Under the pieces are notes generated by a model that was given only the letters and a program-made list of their open reading frames with translations, was not told the origin of the DNA and did not search any database. From the NCBI GenBank assembly GCA_025449845.1, contig JANWIP010000005.1, positions 124,001 to 188,000 of the forward strand: a DNA stretch of 64,000 nucleotides, given 5' to 3'. The stretch is from Solirubrobacteraceae bacterium (GTDB lineage Bacteria > Actinomycetota > Thermoleophilia > Solirubrobacterales > Solirubrobacteraceae). Numbering within the stretch: the stretch's first letter is position 1; the number at the start of each line of letters is the position of its first letter. The translations under genes were made by a program, and so were the position numbers. Below, in pieces: positions 18,446 through 26,727 of the stretch.

Positions 18446-19444
18446 GTGCCGCGCGAGTGGAGCGATCTGTTCATCACTGATGACGCCTCTTCCGCTGAGG
18501 GTGGCGCCGAGGGCTCCGAAGGCGGCGAGCGCCGTCGTGGGTTCTTTCGGCGCCTGCGCGAGAACCTGTCGAAGACCCGCCAGGCGCTCGGCAGCGAGAT
18601 CCAGGCGACCCTCTTCGGGCCGCTCGACGAGCACACATGGGAGCGCCTGGAGGAGGCCTTGATCATGGCCGACGTGGGCGCCACCACCACCGCGTCGGTC
18701 GTGGCCACGCTGGAGCAGGAGGCCAGCGAAGGACAGCTGGAGGGCGGTGAGGCGTTGAGCGAGCGCCTGATTGAGCTGCTGGCCGAGATGGCTCGCTCAG
18801 GGGAGTCGCGGATCGATGTGCGCCCCAAGCCCACGGTCATCATGGCGGTGGGAGTCAACGGCACCGGCAAGACCACGACGATCGGCAAGCTGGCGTGGCA
18901 TCTGCACAACGAGCTCGGACTCAGCGTGATGCTGGGTGCCGCGGACACCTTCAGGGCGGCCGCGACTGAGCAGCTGGAAGGGTGGGCGCAACGGGTAGGT
19001 TGTGAGATCGTCACCGGCACTGAGGGCTCTGATCCGGGAGCCGTGGCCTTCGAGACGATCGCGCAGGCTCGTCAGCGGGGGGTGGACGTAGCAATCGTGG
19101 ATACCGCTGGGCGGCTACACACGCAGGACGATCTGATGGCGGAGCTGAGCAAGGTCAGACGTGTGATCGCGCGTCAGCTGGAGGGGGCGCCGCACGAGAC
19201 GCTGCTGACGATCGACGCCACCACCGGCCAGAACGGCCTGCTCCAGGCGCGGCTGTTCGCCCAGGCCGCCGAGGTCACCGGGGTGGTGCTGACCAAGCTG
19301 GACGGCACAGCGCGCGGGGGAATCGCGCTGGCGATCGCCCGCGAACTGGGCCTGCCGGTCAAGTTGATCGGCGTTGGCGAGACTGTTGAGGACCTGCGTC
19401 CGTTCGATCCCGAGGACTTTGCCCGGGCTCTGATCGCCGAGTGA
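18446..19444 (+). CDS. ftsY: Signal recognition particle receptor FtsY
   Basis: The membrane-associated SRP GTPase that docks ribosome-nascent chain complexes to SecYEG. A short acidic A-domain (first 35 residues) precedes the NG domain. G motifs are GVNGTGKTTT, DTFRAAA, DTAGRLHT and TKLDGTARGG. At 332 residues it is a compact FtsY. GTG is the start; TATCGT at 18430-18435 lies 10 bases before it. It follows smc as in most actinobacteria, but ffh is displaced by the nfeD/SPFH pair. Confidence 0.95.
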   Translation: MPREWSDLFITDDASSAEGGAEGSEGGERRRGFFRRLRENLSKTRQALGSEIQATLFGPLDEHTWERLEEALIMADVGATTTASVVATLEQEASEGQLEGGEALSERLIELLAEMARSGESRIDVRPKPTVIMAVGVNGTGKTTTIGKLAWHLHNELGLSVMLGAADTFRAAATEQLEGWAQRVGCEIVTGTEGSDPGAVAFETIAQARQRGVDVAIVDTAGRLHTQDDLMAELSKVRRVIARQLEGAPHETLLTIDATTGQNGLLQARLFAQAAEVTGVVLTKLDGTARGGIALAIARELGLPVKLIGVGETVEDLRPFDPEDFARALIAE

Positions 19445-19459
19445 GGAATAATCAGAGCC

Positions 19460-19891
19460 ATGGACGCATGGGTTCTCTGGTTGGTGCTGGGCTGCATCCT
19501 TGGTGCGGGTGAGCTGCACACGGGTGGCTTCTTCCTCGCGCCGTTTGCGATCGGTGCCTTCGCGGCGACGCTTCTGAGCCTCGCCGGCGTGCCTACGGCC
19601 GCAGCCGTGGTCGTCTTTCTGGTGGCCTCCGCGCTCGTATTCCTCACGCTGCGCCCGATTGCCAAGAGCCATCGTCGCCTGCCGCCTTCGATCCGTACCG
19701 GCGCCGCCGCGCTGATCGGTCGTCCTGCCACGGTGCTCGAGCGCATCGCTAACCACGAGGGCGTGGGCTGTGTGAGGATCGACGGCGAGGTCTGGACCGC
19801 GCGCAGCTATGACGAAGATGAGGTCATAGATGCAGGCGAGCGCGTCGAAGTTGTCGAAATCCGAGGCGCTACGGCGCTAGTCATTCACTGA
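19460..19891 (+). CDS. NfeD-like membrane protein
   Basis: A 143-residue short NfeD (NfeD1b type). Three hydrophobic segments occupy about residues 3-24, 27-45 and 48-66, followed by a soluble OB-fold domain (about 80-143, GRPATVLERI...VWTARSYDEDEVIDAGERVEV as separate strands). NfeD proteins pair with SPFH/flotillin proteins and are thought to organise membrane microdomains; the SPFH gene follows 36 bases downstream. An AATAAT element 7 bases before the ATG could give a separate promoter. Confidence 0.88.
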   Translation: MDAWVLWLVLGCILGAGELHTGGFFLAPFAIGAFAATLLSLAGVPTAAAVVVFLVASALVFLTLRPIAKSHRRLPPSIRTGAAALIGRPATVLERIANHEGVGCVRIDGEVWTARSYDEDEVIDAGERVEVVEIRGATALVIH

Positions 19892-19927
19892 TTCCCCAGG
19901 CAGGCCAGAAAGGACGTCCCTTCAATC

Positions 19928-20821
19928 ATGACCCCTCTCATAGTCCTCGCCGTGGTGGTGTTGTTCGTGTTGGTGCTAGCCGCACGCACCATCCGGGTGA
20001 TACCGCAGGCCCGCGCAGGAGTGGTGGAGCGCTTAGGTCGCTACAGCCGCACGCTTGAGCCGGGGCTGACGATCGTCACGCCCTTCATCGATCGCGTCAA
20101 GCCACTGGTGGACCTGCGCGAGCAGGTGATCAACTTCTCGCCGCAGTCGGTCATCACCGAAGACAACGTGGTGGTGGGGATCGAGACGGTGCTGTATTTC
20201 ACGATCACCGACCCGCGCTCGGCGACTTATGAAATCGCCAATCCGCTGCAGGCGATCGAGCAGCTGACGGTCACCACGCTGCGTAACGTCATCGGCGGTC
20301 TGTCGCTGGAGGCGACGCTGACCGCGCGGGAGAACGTCAACACCGAGTTGCGTGTCGTCCTGGACGAGGCCACGGGCAAGTGGGGCATCCGCATCAACCG
20401 CGTGGAGATCAAGTCGGTTGATCCGCCGGCTGACATCCGCACGGCGATGGAGAAGCAGATGCGCGCCGAGCGCGATCGCCGCGCGGCGATCCTCACCGCC
20501 GAAGGTCAGAAGCAGTCGCAGATCCTCACCGCCGAGGGCGAGAAGCAGGCCGCGGTGCTCACCGCCGAGGGCGAGCGCCAGGCGGCGATTCTGCGCGCCG
20601 AGGGTGAAGCCAAGGCGATCGACACCGTCTTTGCGGCGATCCACGAGGGCCGGCCTACCCGCGATCTGCTCAGCTATGAATACCTACAGATGCTGCCCCA
20701 GCTCGCTGAAGGGGACGCCAACAAGGTGTTCGTCGTGCCATCCGAGTTCGCTCAGGCCTTCGGTGGCATCGGCGAGGCGCTGACGCGCGGCGCTCGTGAG
20801 AAGGACGAGCCTGAGGGCTGA
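19928..20821 (+). CDS. SPFH/stomatin-like membrane scaffold protein
   Basis: One N-terminal membrane anchor (about 3-22) is followed by the SPFH/band-7 domain (about 25-190, with RLGRYSRTLEPGL and DNVVVGIETVLYF). A charged helical region follows, made of four 11-residue units of the type ILTAEGEKQAA (residues 188-231), and then a YLQMLPQLAEGDANKVFVVP motif typical of paraslipin/stomatin C-termini. These proteins oligomerise into rings on the membrane and modulate proteases and lipid domains. Length is 297 residues. It partners NfeD upstream. It sits unusually between ftsY and ffh. Confidence 0.9.
   Translation: MTPLIVLAVVVLFVLVLAARTIRVIPQARAGVVERLGRYSRTLEPGLTIVTPFIDRVKPLVDLREQVINFSPQSVITEDNVVVGIETVLYFTITDPRSATYEIANPLQAIEQLTVTTLRNVIGGLSLEATLTARENVNTELRVVLDEATGKWGIRINRVEIKSVDPPADIRTAMEKQMRAERDRRAAILTAEGQKQSQILTAEGEKQAAVLTAEGERQAAILRAEGEAKAIDTVFAAIHEGRPTRDLLSYEYLQMLPQLAEGDANKVFVVPSEFAQAFGGIGEALTRGAREKDEPEG
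20489..20620 (+). repeat. Four tandem 33-bp coding repeats in the SPFH gene
   Basis: Four in-frame units of 33 bases encode ILTAEGQKQSQ, ILTAEGEKQAA, VLTAEGERQAA and ILRAEGEAKAI. They lengthen the coiled-coil region by heptad-like steps and could vary in number by slippage. Confidence 0.85.
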
Positions 20822-20872
20822 GGCAGTGGGCCGCAGGTCTGTGAGCCTGGGCCCCTCTATCTTTCATAGTCC

Positions 20873-22207
20873 ATGTTCGACTCCCTCGCAGAGAAGCTGC
20901 AGAGCACCCTGCACGATGTCCGCCAGCGAGGCACGCTGGGCGAGCAGGACATCGACAAGGCCATGCGCGAGATCCGCCTGGCTCTGCTGGAGGCGGATGT
21001 CAACTTCAAGGTCGTCAAAGAGTTCACCGCTCATGTCAAGGAGCGCTGCTTAGGGGCGGAGATCGTTGGCCGGCTCAATCCCGGTCAGCAGGTGGTCAAG
21101 ATCGTCTCCGAGGAGCTCACGGAGCTGATGGGCGGAGCTTCACGCGAACTCAGCTTCTCTCCGCGCCCGCCTACGGTGATCCTGATGGCCGGTCTGCAGG
21201 GCTCCGGCAAGACCACGGCAACGGCCAAGCTGGCGCGCCACCTGCGCGAGGAGCACTCCTCCTCGGTGGCGGTGGCGGCCTGTGATGTTTATCGCCCGGC
21301 CGCGGTGGAGCAGCTCGTCAAGGTCGGCACGCAGGCAGGGGCGGCGGTGTATGAGCAGGGCAGCGAGGGCGACCCGGTGGAGATCGCCAAGTGGGCGCTG
21401 CAGCGCGCAAAGGATGAGGGCAAGGATGTGCTGATCGTCGATACCGCGGGACGGCTGCACGTCGATGAGGAATTGATGGCCGAGCTCGTCAACATCCGCC
21501 AGGCGGTCAAGCCGCACGACATCCTGCTGGTGATCGACGCCATGACCGGTCAGGACGCCGTCAACGTCGCCGAGCAGTTCTCCCAGGCCGTGCAGTTCGA
21601 TGGCGTTGTCATGAGCAAGCTCGACGGCGATGCCCGCGGTGGTGCGGCGCTGTCGGTCAAGGCCGTCACGGGTAAGCCCATCCTGTTCGCCTCCACCGGC
21701 GAGAAGCTAGAGCAGTTCGAACGCTTCCATCCCGATCGCATGGCCCAGCGGATCCTCGGCATGGGCGATGTGATGAGTCTGATCGAGAAGGCCGGACGGG
21801 AGGTCGACGAGGATCAGGCGCATGCGCTGGAGCGCAAGATGCGTCGCAACGAATTCGGCCTCGATGACTTCTTGGAGCAGATGCGCACAATCCGGCGCAT
21901 GGGTCCGATCGCCAACCTGCTCGGCATGATCCCCGGGCTTGGCGGCCATGAGCTGCGCGGCATGAAGGTGGACGAGCGCCAGCTCGATCAGATCCAGGCG
22001 ATCATCCTCTCGATGACAGCCGAAGAGCGACGCCGCCCAGAGCTGATCAAGGGTTCGCGGCGGCTACGCATCGCGCGAGGTTCGGGCACGAGCGTGCAGC
22101 AGGTCAACCAGCTGGTCAAGCAGTTCGGGCAGATGCGCAAGATGATGCGCCAGCTCGGGCGGGGCAAGATGCCCGATATCGGCGGCCTGATACGCAATTC
22201 GCGCTGA
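20873..22207 (+). CDS. ffh: Signal recognition particle protein Ffh
   Basis: The SRP54 homologue that binds signal sequences and 4.5S RNA. The N domain (1-90) precedes the G domain with GLQGSGKTT, DVYRPAA, DTAGRLH and SKLDGDARGG. The methionine-rich M domain (about 300-444) includes GMIPGL and the RNA-binding SRRLRIARGSGTSVQQVNQL. Length 444 residues is typical. TATCTT (20858-20863) lies 9 bases before the ATG. It heads the ffh-rpsP-khpA-rimM-trmD-rplS block. Confidence 0.96.
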   Translation: MFDSLAEKLQSTLHDVRQRGTLGEQDIDKAMREIRLALLEADVNFKVVKEFTAHVKERCLGAEIVGRLNPGQQVVKIVSEELTELMGGASRELSFSPRPPTVILMAGLQGSGKTTATAKLARHLREEHSSSVAVAACDVYRPAAVEQLVKVGTQAGAAVYEQGSEGDPVEIAKWALQRAKDEGKDVLIVDTAGRLHVDEELMAELVNIRQAVKPHDILLVIDAMTGQDAVNVAEQFSQAVQFDGVVMSKLDGDARGGAALSVKAVTGKPILFASTGEKLEQFERFHPDRMAQRILGMGDVMSLIEKAGREVDEDQAHALERKMRRNEFGLDDFLEQMRTIRRMGPIANLLGMIPGLGGHELRGMKVDERQLDQIQAIILSMTAEERRRPELIKGSRRLRIARGSGTSVQQVNQLVKQFGQMRKMMRQLGRGKMPDIGGLIRNSR

Positions 22208-22224
22208 AGATGGGCATGCAGGGC

Positions 22225-22301
22225 CGCCCATGTGTGGGCGAGCGTCTAAGCTTTGGCACTGCAAAGAAAAGCTTAGGTCCTAAAGCGCAGACAGCTGTCT
22301 G
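22225..22301 (+). promoter_or_regulatory. Structured intergenic leader before rpsP
   Basis: Three inverted repeats lie in the 115-base gap. First, CGCCCA/TGGGCG with a TGTG loop (22225-22240), possibly an ffh terminator without a T tract. Second, CTAAGCTTT/AAAGCTTAG, nine-base arms at 22246-22254 and 22268-22276, whose loop can pair alternatively as CTTTG/CAAAG (22251-22255 with 22262-22266). Third, a perfect 14-base palindrome CAGACAGCTGTCTG (22288-22301) 21 bases before the rpsP start. Regulation of the ribosomal operon is likely but unproven. Confidence 0.5.
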
Positions 22302-22322
22302 TGACATCTAGAGAGGAAAACC

Positions 22323-22568
22323 GTGGCAGTAAGGCTCAGGCTCACGCGAGTGGGCGGTAAAAAGGATCCCATGTGGCGCGTGGTTGTCGCCGACCAACGC
22401 TCGCCTCGCGATGGGCGCGTGATCGAGACCATCGGCCACTACAACGCTCAGACCAACCCTTCCACGATCGTGATCGACTCCGACCGCGCTCGTAGTTGGC
22501 TGGCGCGTGGCGCACAGCCATCGGAGACGGTACGCAAGCTGCTGCGCACGCAGGGCATCACCGCCTAG
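22323..22568 (+). CDS. rpsP: 30S ribosomal protein bS16
   Basis: An 81-residue bS16 beginning MAVRLRLTRVGGKKDPMWRV with the conserved RDGRVIETIGHYN. The GTG start has a good Shine-Dalgarno sequence (GAGAGGA) at a normal distance, unlike the leaderless starts common elsewhere in this window, and it lies behind a structured leader. It begins the rpsP-khpA-rimM-trmD segment. Confidence 0.95.
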   Translation: MAVRLRLTRVGGKKDPMWRVVVADQRSPRDGRVIETIGHYNAQTNPSTIVIDSDRARSWLARGAQPSETVRKLLRTQGITA

Positions 22569-22595
22569 CGGTAGAACTGCGCGCGCAAGCTGTCC

Positions 22596-22901
22596 ATGTC
22601 CGCATACGAGCAAGAGCGAGATGGCGGCGGGGGGAACCCCGGCGAGGACGAGGGTTCGCTGTCATCCACTGGTGAGCTGCTTGCCTATCTGGCCCGCGGC
22701 CTCGTAGATGAGCCCGAGGAGGTATCGGTCGAGCAGTTCGAGGAGGACGATGGCTCGATCGTGCTGGAGTTGTGTGTCGGCGATGACGATTACGGCAAGG
22801 TCATCGGCCGCGGCGGGCGCACCGCGCAGGCCTTGCGCACTGTTGTGCGGGCGGCGGCCACGCATGAGAAACGCCGCGTGCTGATCGACATCGTCGATTG
22901 A
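22596..22901 (+). CDS. khpA: KH-domain RNA-binding protein KhpA
   Basis: A small RNA-binding protein located, as usual, between rpsP and rimM. The KH signature GKVIGRGGRTAQALRTVV is intact at the C-terminal half. A 30-residue glycine/glutamate-rich N-terminal extension (MSAYEQERDGGGGNPGEDEG) makes it 101 residues, longer than the usual 75-80. KhpA with KhpB affects cell division and RNA stability in Gram-positive bacteria. The rimM frame starts in its stop codon (TTGA). Confidence 0.92.
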   Translation: MSAYEQERDGGGGNPGEDEGSLSSTGELLAYLARGLVDEPEEVSVEQFEEDDGSIVLELCVGDDDYGKVIGRGGRTAQALRTVVRAAATHEKRRVLIDIVD

Positions 22902-23488
22902 AAGCCGCCAGCCCGGTGCCACCCGCGGGGCAGGACGCTCAGGGACCGGATAGGGAGTCCGAGGAGCCGGAGCGACTGGAAAAGCAGCAGGACGCTCAGG
23001 GATCGGGGTCCCTGCAAGCCGGCCGCGTAGGCCGTGCACATGGTCTTGATGGCAGCTTCTACGTCACCGGCGCCCGGCCACGCCTGCTCGTGCTCGGCAT
23101 GACGGTCTCCCTCGCTGGGATACCCCGCGCGATTGTGCGTCGCGCGGGGGTCGATAAACGCCCGATCGTGCGCCTGAAGGGCATCGAGGATCGCACCGAC
23201 GTGGAGACCTTACGGGGCACGCCGCTCATAGTGCCGCGCCAGAATGCGCCTACGCTGCCCGAGGGGGAGTGGTGGGCGCACGAGCTGGAAGGCTGCACGG
23301 TCCTCGACGGCGAGCGACATGTGGGCACAGTAGTGGGGCTGCTTGAGCTGCCCTCCTGCGAGGCTCTGCGTGTGCACCGCGAGGACGGCAGCGAGTTGCT
23401 GGTACCGATGGTCTCGCACGCCATTCGACGCATGGATGTCGCCGACGGGTGCATCGATATCGACCTCGGCTTCCTGGGTGAGGCGTAG
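22898..23488 (+). CDS. rimM: Ribosome maturation factor RimM
   Basis: A 30S assembly factor that binds uS19 and helps mature the 16S rRNA head. The N-terminal RimM domain starts at LQAGRVGRAHGLDGSFYV (about residue 39), and the PRC-barrel domain contains EGEWWAHELEGCTV. The first 38 residues are polar and low-complexity. The start is uncertain: TTG at 22898 overlaps the khpA stop, which would couple translation, while GTG at 22916 is the only other early start. Length is 196 or 190 residues. Confidence 0.9.
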   Translation: MKAASPVPPAGQDAQGPDRESEEPERLEKQQDAQGSGSLQAGRVGRAHGLDGSFYVTGARPRLLVLGMTVSLAGIPRAIVRRAGVDKRPIVRLKGIEDRTDVETLRGTPLIVPRQNAPTLPEGEWWAHELEGCTVLDGERHVGTVVGLLELPSCEALRVHREDGSELLVPMVSHAIRRMDVADGCIDIDLGFLGEA

Positions 23489-23496
23489 TCAGAGCC

Positions 23497-24174
23497 ATGG
23501 ACATAGACATCTTCACCCTGTTCCCCGAGTGGTTTGCGTGGTTCTCCGAGCAGCGCCACGTGCGCAATGCACTGGCCGCTGGCACCAACATCGAGTACGT
23601 CAACTTCCGCGATCACACACCGCTCAGCGGCGGGCAGGTCGATGACACGCCCTTCGGTGGCGGCGCTGGGATGGTGCTGCGCGTGGACGTCATGGATAGC
23701 GCCCTGCGCGAGCACTACGGCATCGACCCGGTCGAGCTTCCCCGCAAGCGCCGGGTCATAGCGCTCGTGCCCGGAGGGCGCCAGCTAGATGAGGACTATG
23801 TGCAGGAGCTGGCCGTCGAGCCCGCGGTGACGCTCCTATGTGGACGCTACGAGGGCTTTGACGAGCGCATAGTCGAGCACTTCTGCAGCGACACCCTGTC
23901 GATCGGGCGCTACGTGCTCGCGGGCGGCGAGTTGGCGGCAATGGTGATGTGCGACACCGTTCTGCGCAAGCTGCCCGGGGCGCTGGGCGACGCCAGCTCG
24001 GCCGTCGAGGAGTCCTTCAGCGCGGCCTTGGAAGGAAGACCGGAGTATCCCCACTACACGCGCCCGGCTGACTATCGCGGATGGCAGGTTCCCGAGGTGC
24101 TGCTCTCGGGTCATCACGAGCGCATCCGCGAGTGGCGCGCGCAATGCAGCCGCGAGCGGGGCTTGGCAGGCTGA
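23497..24174 (+). CDS. trmD: tRNA (guanine-N1-)-methyltransferase TrmD
   Basis: This methylates G37 of tRNAs, preventing frameshifting. It is a SPOUT enzyme with a trefoil knot: LVPGGRQLDEDYVQEL, LLCGRYEGFDERI and SIGRYVLAGGELA are conserved, the last differing from the common SIGDYVL by D to R. The substrate loop PEYPHYTRP and SGHHERIREWR end the catalytic region. Length is 225 residues. Eight bases separate it from rimM. Confidence 0.95.
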   Translation: MDIDIFTLFPEWFAWFSEQRHVRNALAAGTNIEYVNFRDHTPLSGGQVDDTPFGGGAGMVLRVDVMDSALREHYGIDPVELPRKRRVIALVPGGRQLDEDYVQELAVEPAVTLLCGRYEGFDERIVEHFCSDTLSIGRYVLAGGELAAMVMCDTVLRKLPGALGDASSAVEESFSAALEGRPEYPHYTRPADYRGWQVPEVLLSGHHERIREWRAQCSRERGLAG

Positions 24175-24300
24175 GGAACTAGGCGTAATCGCGCCACCGA
24201 CACGGCACGGGCCATTTGTCCGCTACCATTGCGTTCCGCGCCGTCCGGCTGCTCCAATCTGGGGCCTTCCGAGACGGGCCTTCTTGTTAAGAGAGCCACC

Positions 24301-24972
24301 ATGAGCAGTGTCATCGAAAACATCGAGCGCGCCCAGCTACGTCGCGTTCCCAGCTTCGCGCCTGGCGACAGAGTCAAGGTGCACTTCCAGGTGATCGAGG
24401 GCACCCGCCGCCGCGTGCAGGTATTCGAGGGCGTCGTCATCAAGCGCCAGGGCCACGGTGCGCGCGAGACCTTCACCGTGCGCAAGCAGTCTTTTGGGGT
24501 GGGTGTCGAGCGCATGTTCCCCGTGCACTCGCCCAAGATCGAGCGCATCGAGCTGGCGGCTCGCGGCGATGTGCGCCGCGCCAAGCTCTACTACCTGCGT
24601 GAGCGCGTTGGCAAGCGCGCCCGAGTGCGTGAGCGCCGCTACACCGGCCCTGAAGAGGTCGTCGAGCCGGGCTTGCTGCACGATTTGCAGCCCACTGACG
24701 CGGATGGGGCGACTGCGCAGGAGACAGTCGCCGAGAGCGCAGCCGTGGAGAACGCGCAGGGCACGGCTGAGCCCCAGGGGGGAGGTGAGCCTCAGGGCGC
24801 CGCGGATGCAGCAGGCGGCGCAGAGGCTCGAGGGGGCGATGAGCAGTCGCCGGACGCAGGGGCCGATTCGCCGCAGGCCGCGGCCGATCCCTCGTCGGCA
24901 GCTCAATCAGATCCCCCCTCCGACGCCGAGGAGGCCGCCGAGGCCTCCGCCGGCGATCCTCCTGACGCGTGA
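24301..24972 (+). CDS. rplS: 50S ribosomal protein bL19 with long acidic tail
   Basis: bL19 lies at the 30S-50S interface. The conserved domain runs from [17 protein letters not shown] to about residue 118 ([11 protein letters not shown]). It is followed by about 105 residues of low-complexity A/E/G/D/P/Q sequence not found in ordinary bL19 proteins (about 115 residues). The tail is strongly acidic, opposite in charge to the domain. ATG at 24301 has an AAGAGAG Shine-Dalgarno sequence; a TACCAT element at 24224-24229 could start a leader of about 65 bases. Its stop overlaps lepB (GTGA). Confidence 0.92.
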   Translation: MSSVIENIERAQLRRVPSFAPGDRVKVHFQVIEGTRRRVQVFEGVVIKRQGHGARETFTVRKQSFGVGVERMFPVHSPKIERIELAARGDVRRAKLYYLRERVGKRARVRERRYTGPEEVVEPGLLHDLQPTDADGATAQETVAESAAVENAQGTAEPQGGGEPQGAADAAGGAEARGGDEQSPDAGADSPQAAADPSSAAQSDPPSDAEEAAEASAGDPPDA

Positions 24973-25598
24973 AGACCCGCCCGAAGACCCAGTCGAAGTC
25001 GACCAGCAGCTCGATCGTCGAGCTGGTCGTGATCATCGCCATCGCACTCGGCTTGGCGCTGGCCATCCAGGCGTTCATCGTCAAGCCCTACCGCATTCCC
25101 AGCGGCTCGATGGAACCGACGCTCGATGTGGGTCAGCGTGTGCTGGTCAATCGCATCGCTACGCGCTTCTCAGACCCCCATGTGGGCGAGATCGCCGTCT
25201 TCCATCCGCCCAAGGATGCCGAACACGAGATATGCGGGCCCGAACCGCACATGGTCACTCCCGGCGGTGCGGCTTGTGCGGCACCCGAGACTGAACACTC
25301 CAATGTCAACTTCATCAAGCGTGTCGTCGCCGGCCCCGGGGACATCATCTCCATTCACGAAGGCCACGTCATCCGCAATGGCAAGCCTGAGCCAGACTCC
25401 TACACTCGTCCTTGCGGCGGCGTCTCGGAGTGCAACTTTCCCACACCCATCAAGATTCCCGCCGGTCACTGGTTCATGATGGGAGACAACCGTGGCGAGT
25501 CAGACGACAGCAGATATTGGGGGCCCGTCCCCACCAGCTGGATCATCGGAGGGGCCTTCGCCACCTACTGGCCTCCCGACCGCATCGGCATCCTCTAA
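24969..25598 (+). CDS. lepB: Signal peptidase I
   Basis: Membrane serine protease that removes signal peptides from exported proteins. One N-terminal membrane segment (about 16-37) precedes the catalytic serine S47 in [10 protein letters not shown] and the general base lysine K117 in [11 protein letters not shown]; the MGDNR...DSRYWGPV box is also present. Four cysteines (89, 103, 149, 155) in the extracytoplasmic part could form two disulfides. Length is 209 residues. GTG overlaps the rplS stop. The rplS-lepB-rnhB order is common in actinobacteria and Firmicutes. Confidence 0.94.
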   Translation: MKTRPKTQSKSTSSSIVELVVIIAIALGLALAIQAFIVKPYRIPSGSMEPTLDVGQRVLVNRIATRFSDPHVGEIAVFHPPKDAEHEICGPEPHMVTPGGAACAAPETEHSNVNFIKRVVAGPGDIISIHEGHVIRNGKPEPDSYTRPCGGVSECNFPTPIKIPAGHWFMMGDNRGESDDSRYWGPVPTSWIIGGAFATYWPPDRIGIL

Positions 25599-25656
25599 GC
25601 CTTCCGGTCGCGCCGCGCGCCGCCGTGCGCGCCAGCGGGCCTCGAGCGGCCGTCGC

Positions 25657-26283
25657 TTGTTCGCCTTCGACCGTGGCCTCGGCGTACGCCTCGTGGCGGG
25701 CGCCGATGAGGCTGGACGCGGCTGCCTCGCGGGGCCGCTGGTTGCGGCAGGCGTGCTGTTTGACTACGACGCTCTCACCACCCGTGAGCTGCGCGCGCTC
25801 AGTGCGCTGAACGACTCCAAGCAGCACACCGCCGAGGCGCGCGAGGAGCTCTATCCGCTCGTTCTGCGCACCGCGATGCGGGTCCACGTGGTCTCTCGTT
25901 GCGCGCGCGGCATCGATAGCCGCGGCCTGCACAAGACCAACCTCGCTGCCTTGGGGGATGCGATCCTGGGGGTCACCAACGGTGTGCACGGCGAGGTCAT
26001 GTGTCTTACCGATGGCTTCTCGGTGCCGAGCCTCAAGCGTCCGCATCGCGCGATCGTCAACGGCGACGCCACCAGCGCCGCTATCGCCGCTGCCTCCATC
26101 GTGGCCAAGGTCACGCGTGACCGCTACATGCGCCACGCCGATGTGCTGCACCCCGGCTGGCACTTCGCCGAGCACGTTGGCTACTCCACTCCCGAGCACC
26201 GCGAGGCGATTCTGCGTCAAGGCGTCTCGCCTCTGCACCGCCTCTCCTTTCAGTCGCTGGCCTATCAGCAGCTCGCGCTCTGA
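25657..26283 (+). CDS. rnhB: Ribonuclease HII
   Basis: This removes ribonucleotides and RNA primers from RNA-DNA hybrids. The catalytic GADEAGRGCLAGPLVAAGV and later acidic residues in CLTDGF are present, plus the conserved AAASIVAKVTRDRYM. The start is uncertain. ATG at 25492 is in frame but would overlap lepB by 107 bases; no other ATG or GTG lies before the conserved core. TTG at 25657 gives 208 residues with an N-terminus (MFAFDRGLGVRLVAGADEAG) of normal length and is preferred here. Confidence 0.9.
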   Translation: MFAFDRGLGVRLVAGADEAGRGCLAGPLVAAGVLFDYDALTTRELRALSALNDSKQHTAEAREELYPLVLRTAMRVHVVSRCARGIDSRGLHKTNLAALGDAILGVTNGVHGEVMCLTDGFSVPSLKRPHRAIVNGDATSAAIAAASIVAKVTRDRYMRHADVLHPGWHFAEHVGYSTPEHREAILRQGVSPLHRLSFQSLAYQQLAL

Positions 26284-26295
26284 GGCTCAGCAGCC

Positions 26296-26685
26296 CTAGC
26301 TGGCAGCGAGTAGAACCGTTGCGTTGTGAGCCTGGTAGGTCGCCACCGCATGGTCTGTCTGTGCCTCCTTGCTGACCAGCCTGGGTTCCCGTTTGAAGGG
26401 GTTCACATCTATCGCAAACTCGATATCCAGCCCTTGAGCGAGGCGCGCGAGCGTGTCAATCGTCGGGTTGTGCTCGCCGATCTCCAAGCGCGCCACCTGG
26501 GGCTGACTCATGCCGAGTCTTTTTGCGAGTGACCGCTGGGAAAGGCCGTGCTCCGCGCGATAGGCCAGCACCTTCAGCGCGACTGCGCGAGCCACTGTGG
26601 TTCGGTTCCACTCAGCCGCGTATGCGGGGTCGCGCAGCGCCTCAGTCAGCACCTCGTCGCTTGTCTTCATTTCACTCAGCTTCAT
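26296..26685 (-). CDS. HigA-type antitoxin / XRE-family regulator
   Basis: A 129-residue DNA-binding protein with a Cro/C1 helix-turn-helix at about residues 45-95 (LSQRSLAKRLGMSQPQVARLE). Its N-terminal helix (DEVLTEALRDPAYAAEW) is the form seen in HigA-like antitoxins that follow HigB toxins. A GAAGG Shine-Dalgarno sequence lies 7 bases before the ATG. The gene upstream in the same direction encodes only the first third of a possible toxin, so this looks like an antitoxin left without an active partner. It converges with rnhB with a 12-base gap. Confidence 0.8.
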   Translation of the reverse strand: MKLSEMKTSDEVLTEALRDPAYAAEWNRTTVARAVALKVLAYRAEHGLSQRSLAKRLGMSQPQVARLEIGEHNPTIDTLARLAQGLDIEFAIDVNPFKREPRLVSKEAQTDHAVATYQAHNATVLLAAS

Positions 26686-26727
26686 CTCAACACCTTCCCG
26701 AAATCATCAGTGATGATAGCAAGTTTG

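Noticed and set aside
25492..25656. N-terminal extension of RNase HII from ATG 25492
   Set aside because: It would overlap lepB by 107 bases, and its residues are out-of-frame lepB sequence with no family match; kept only as an alternative start.
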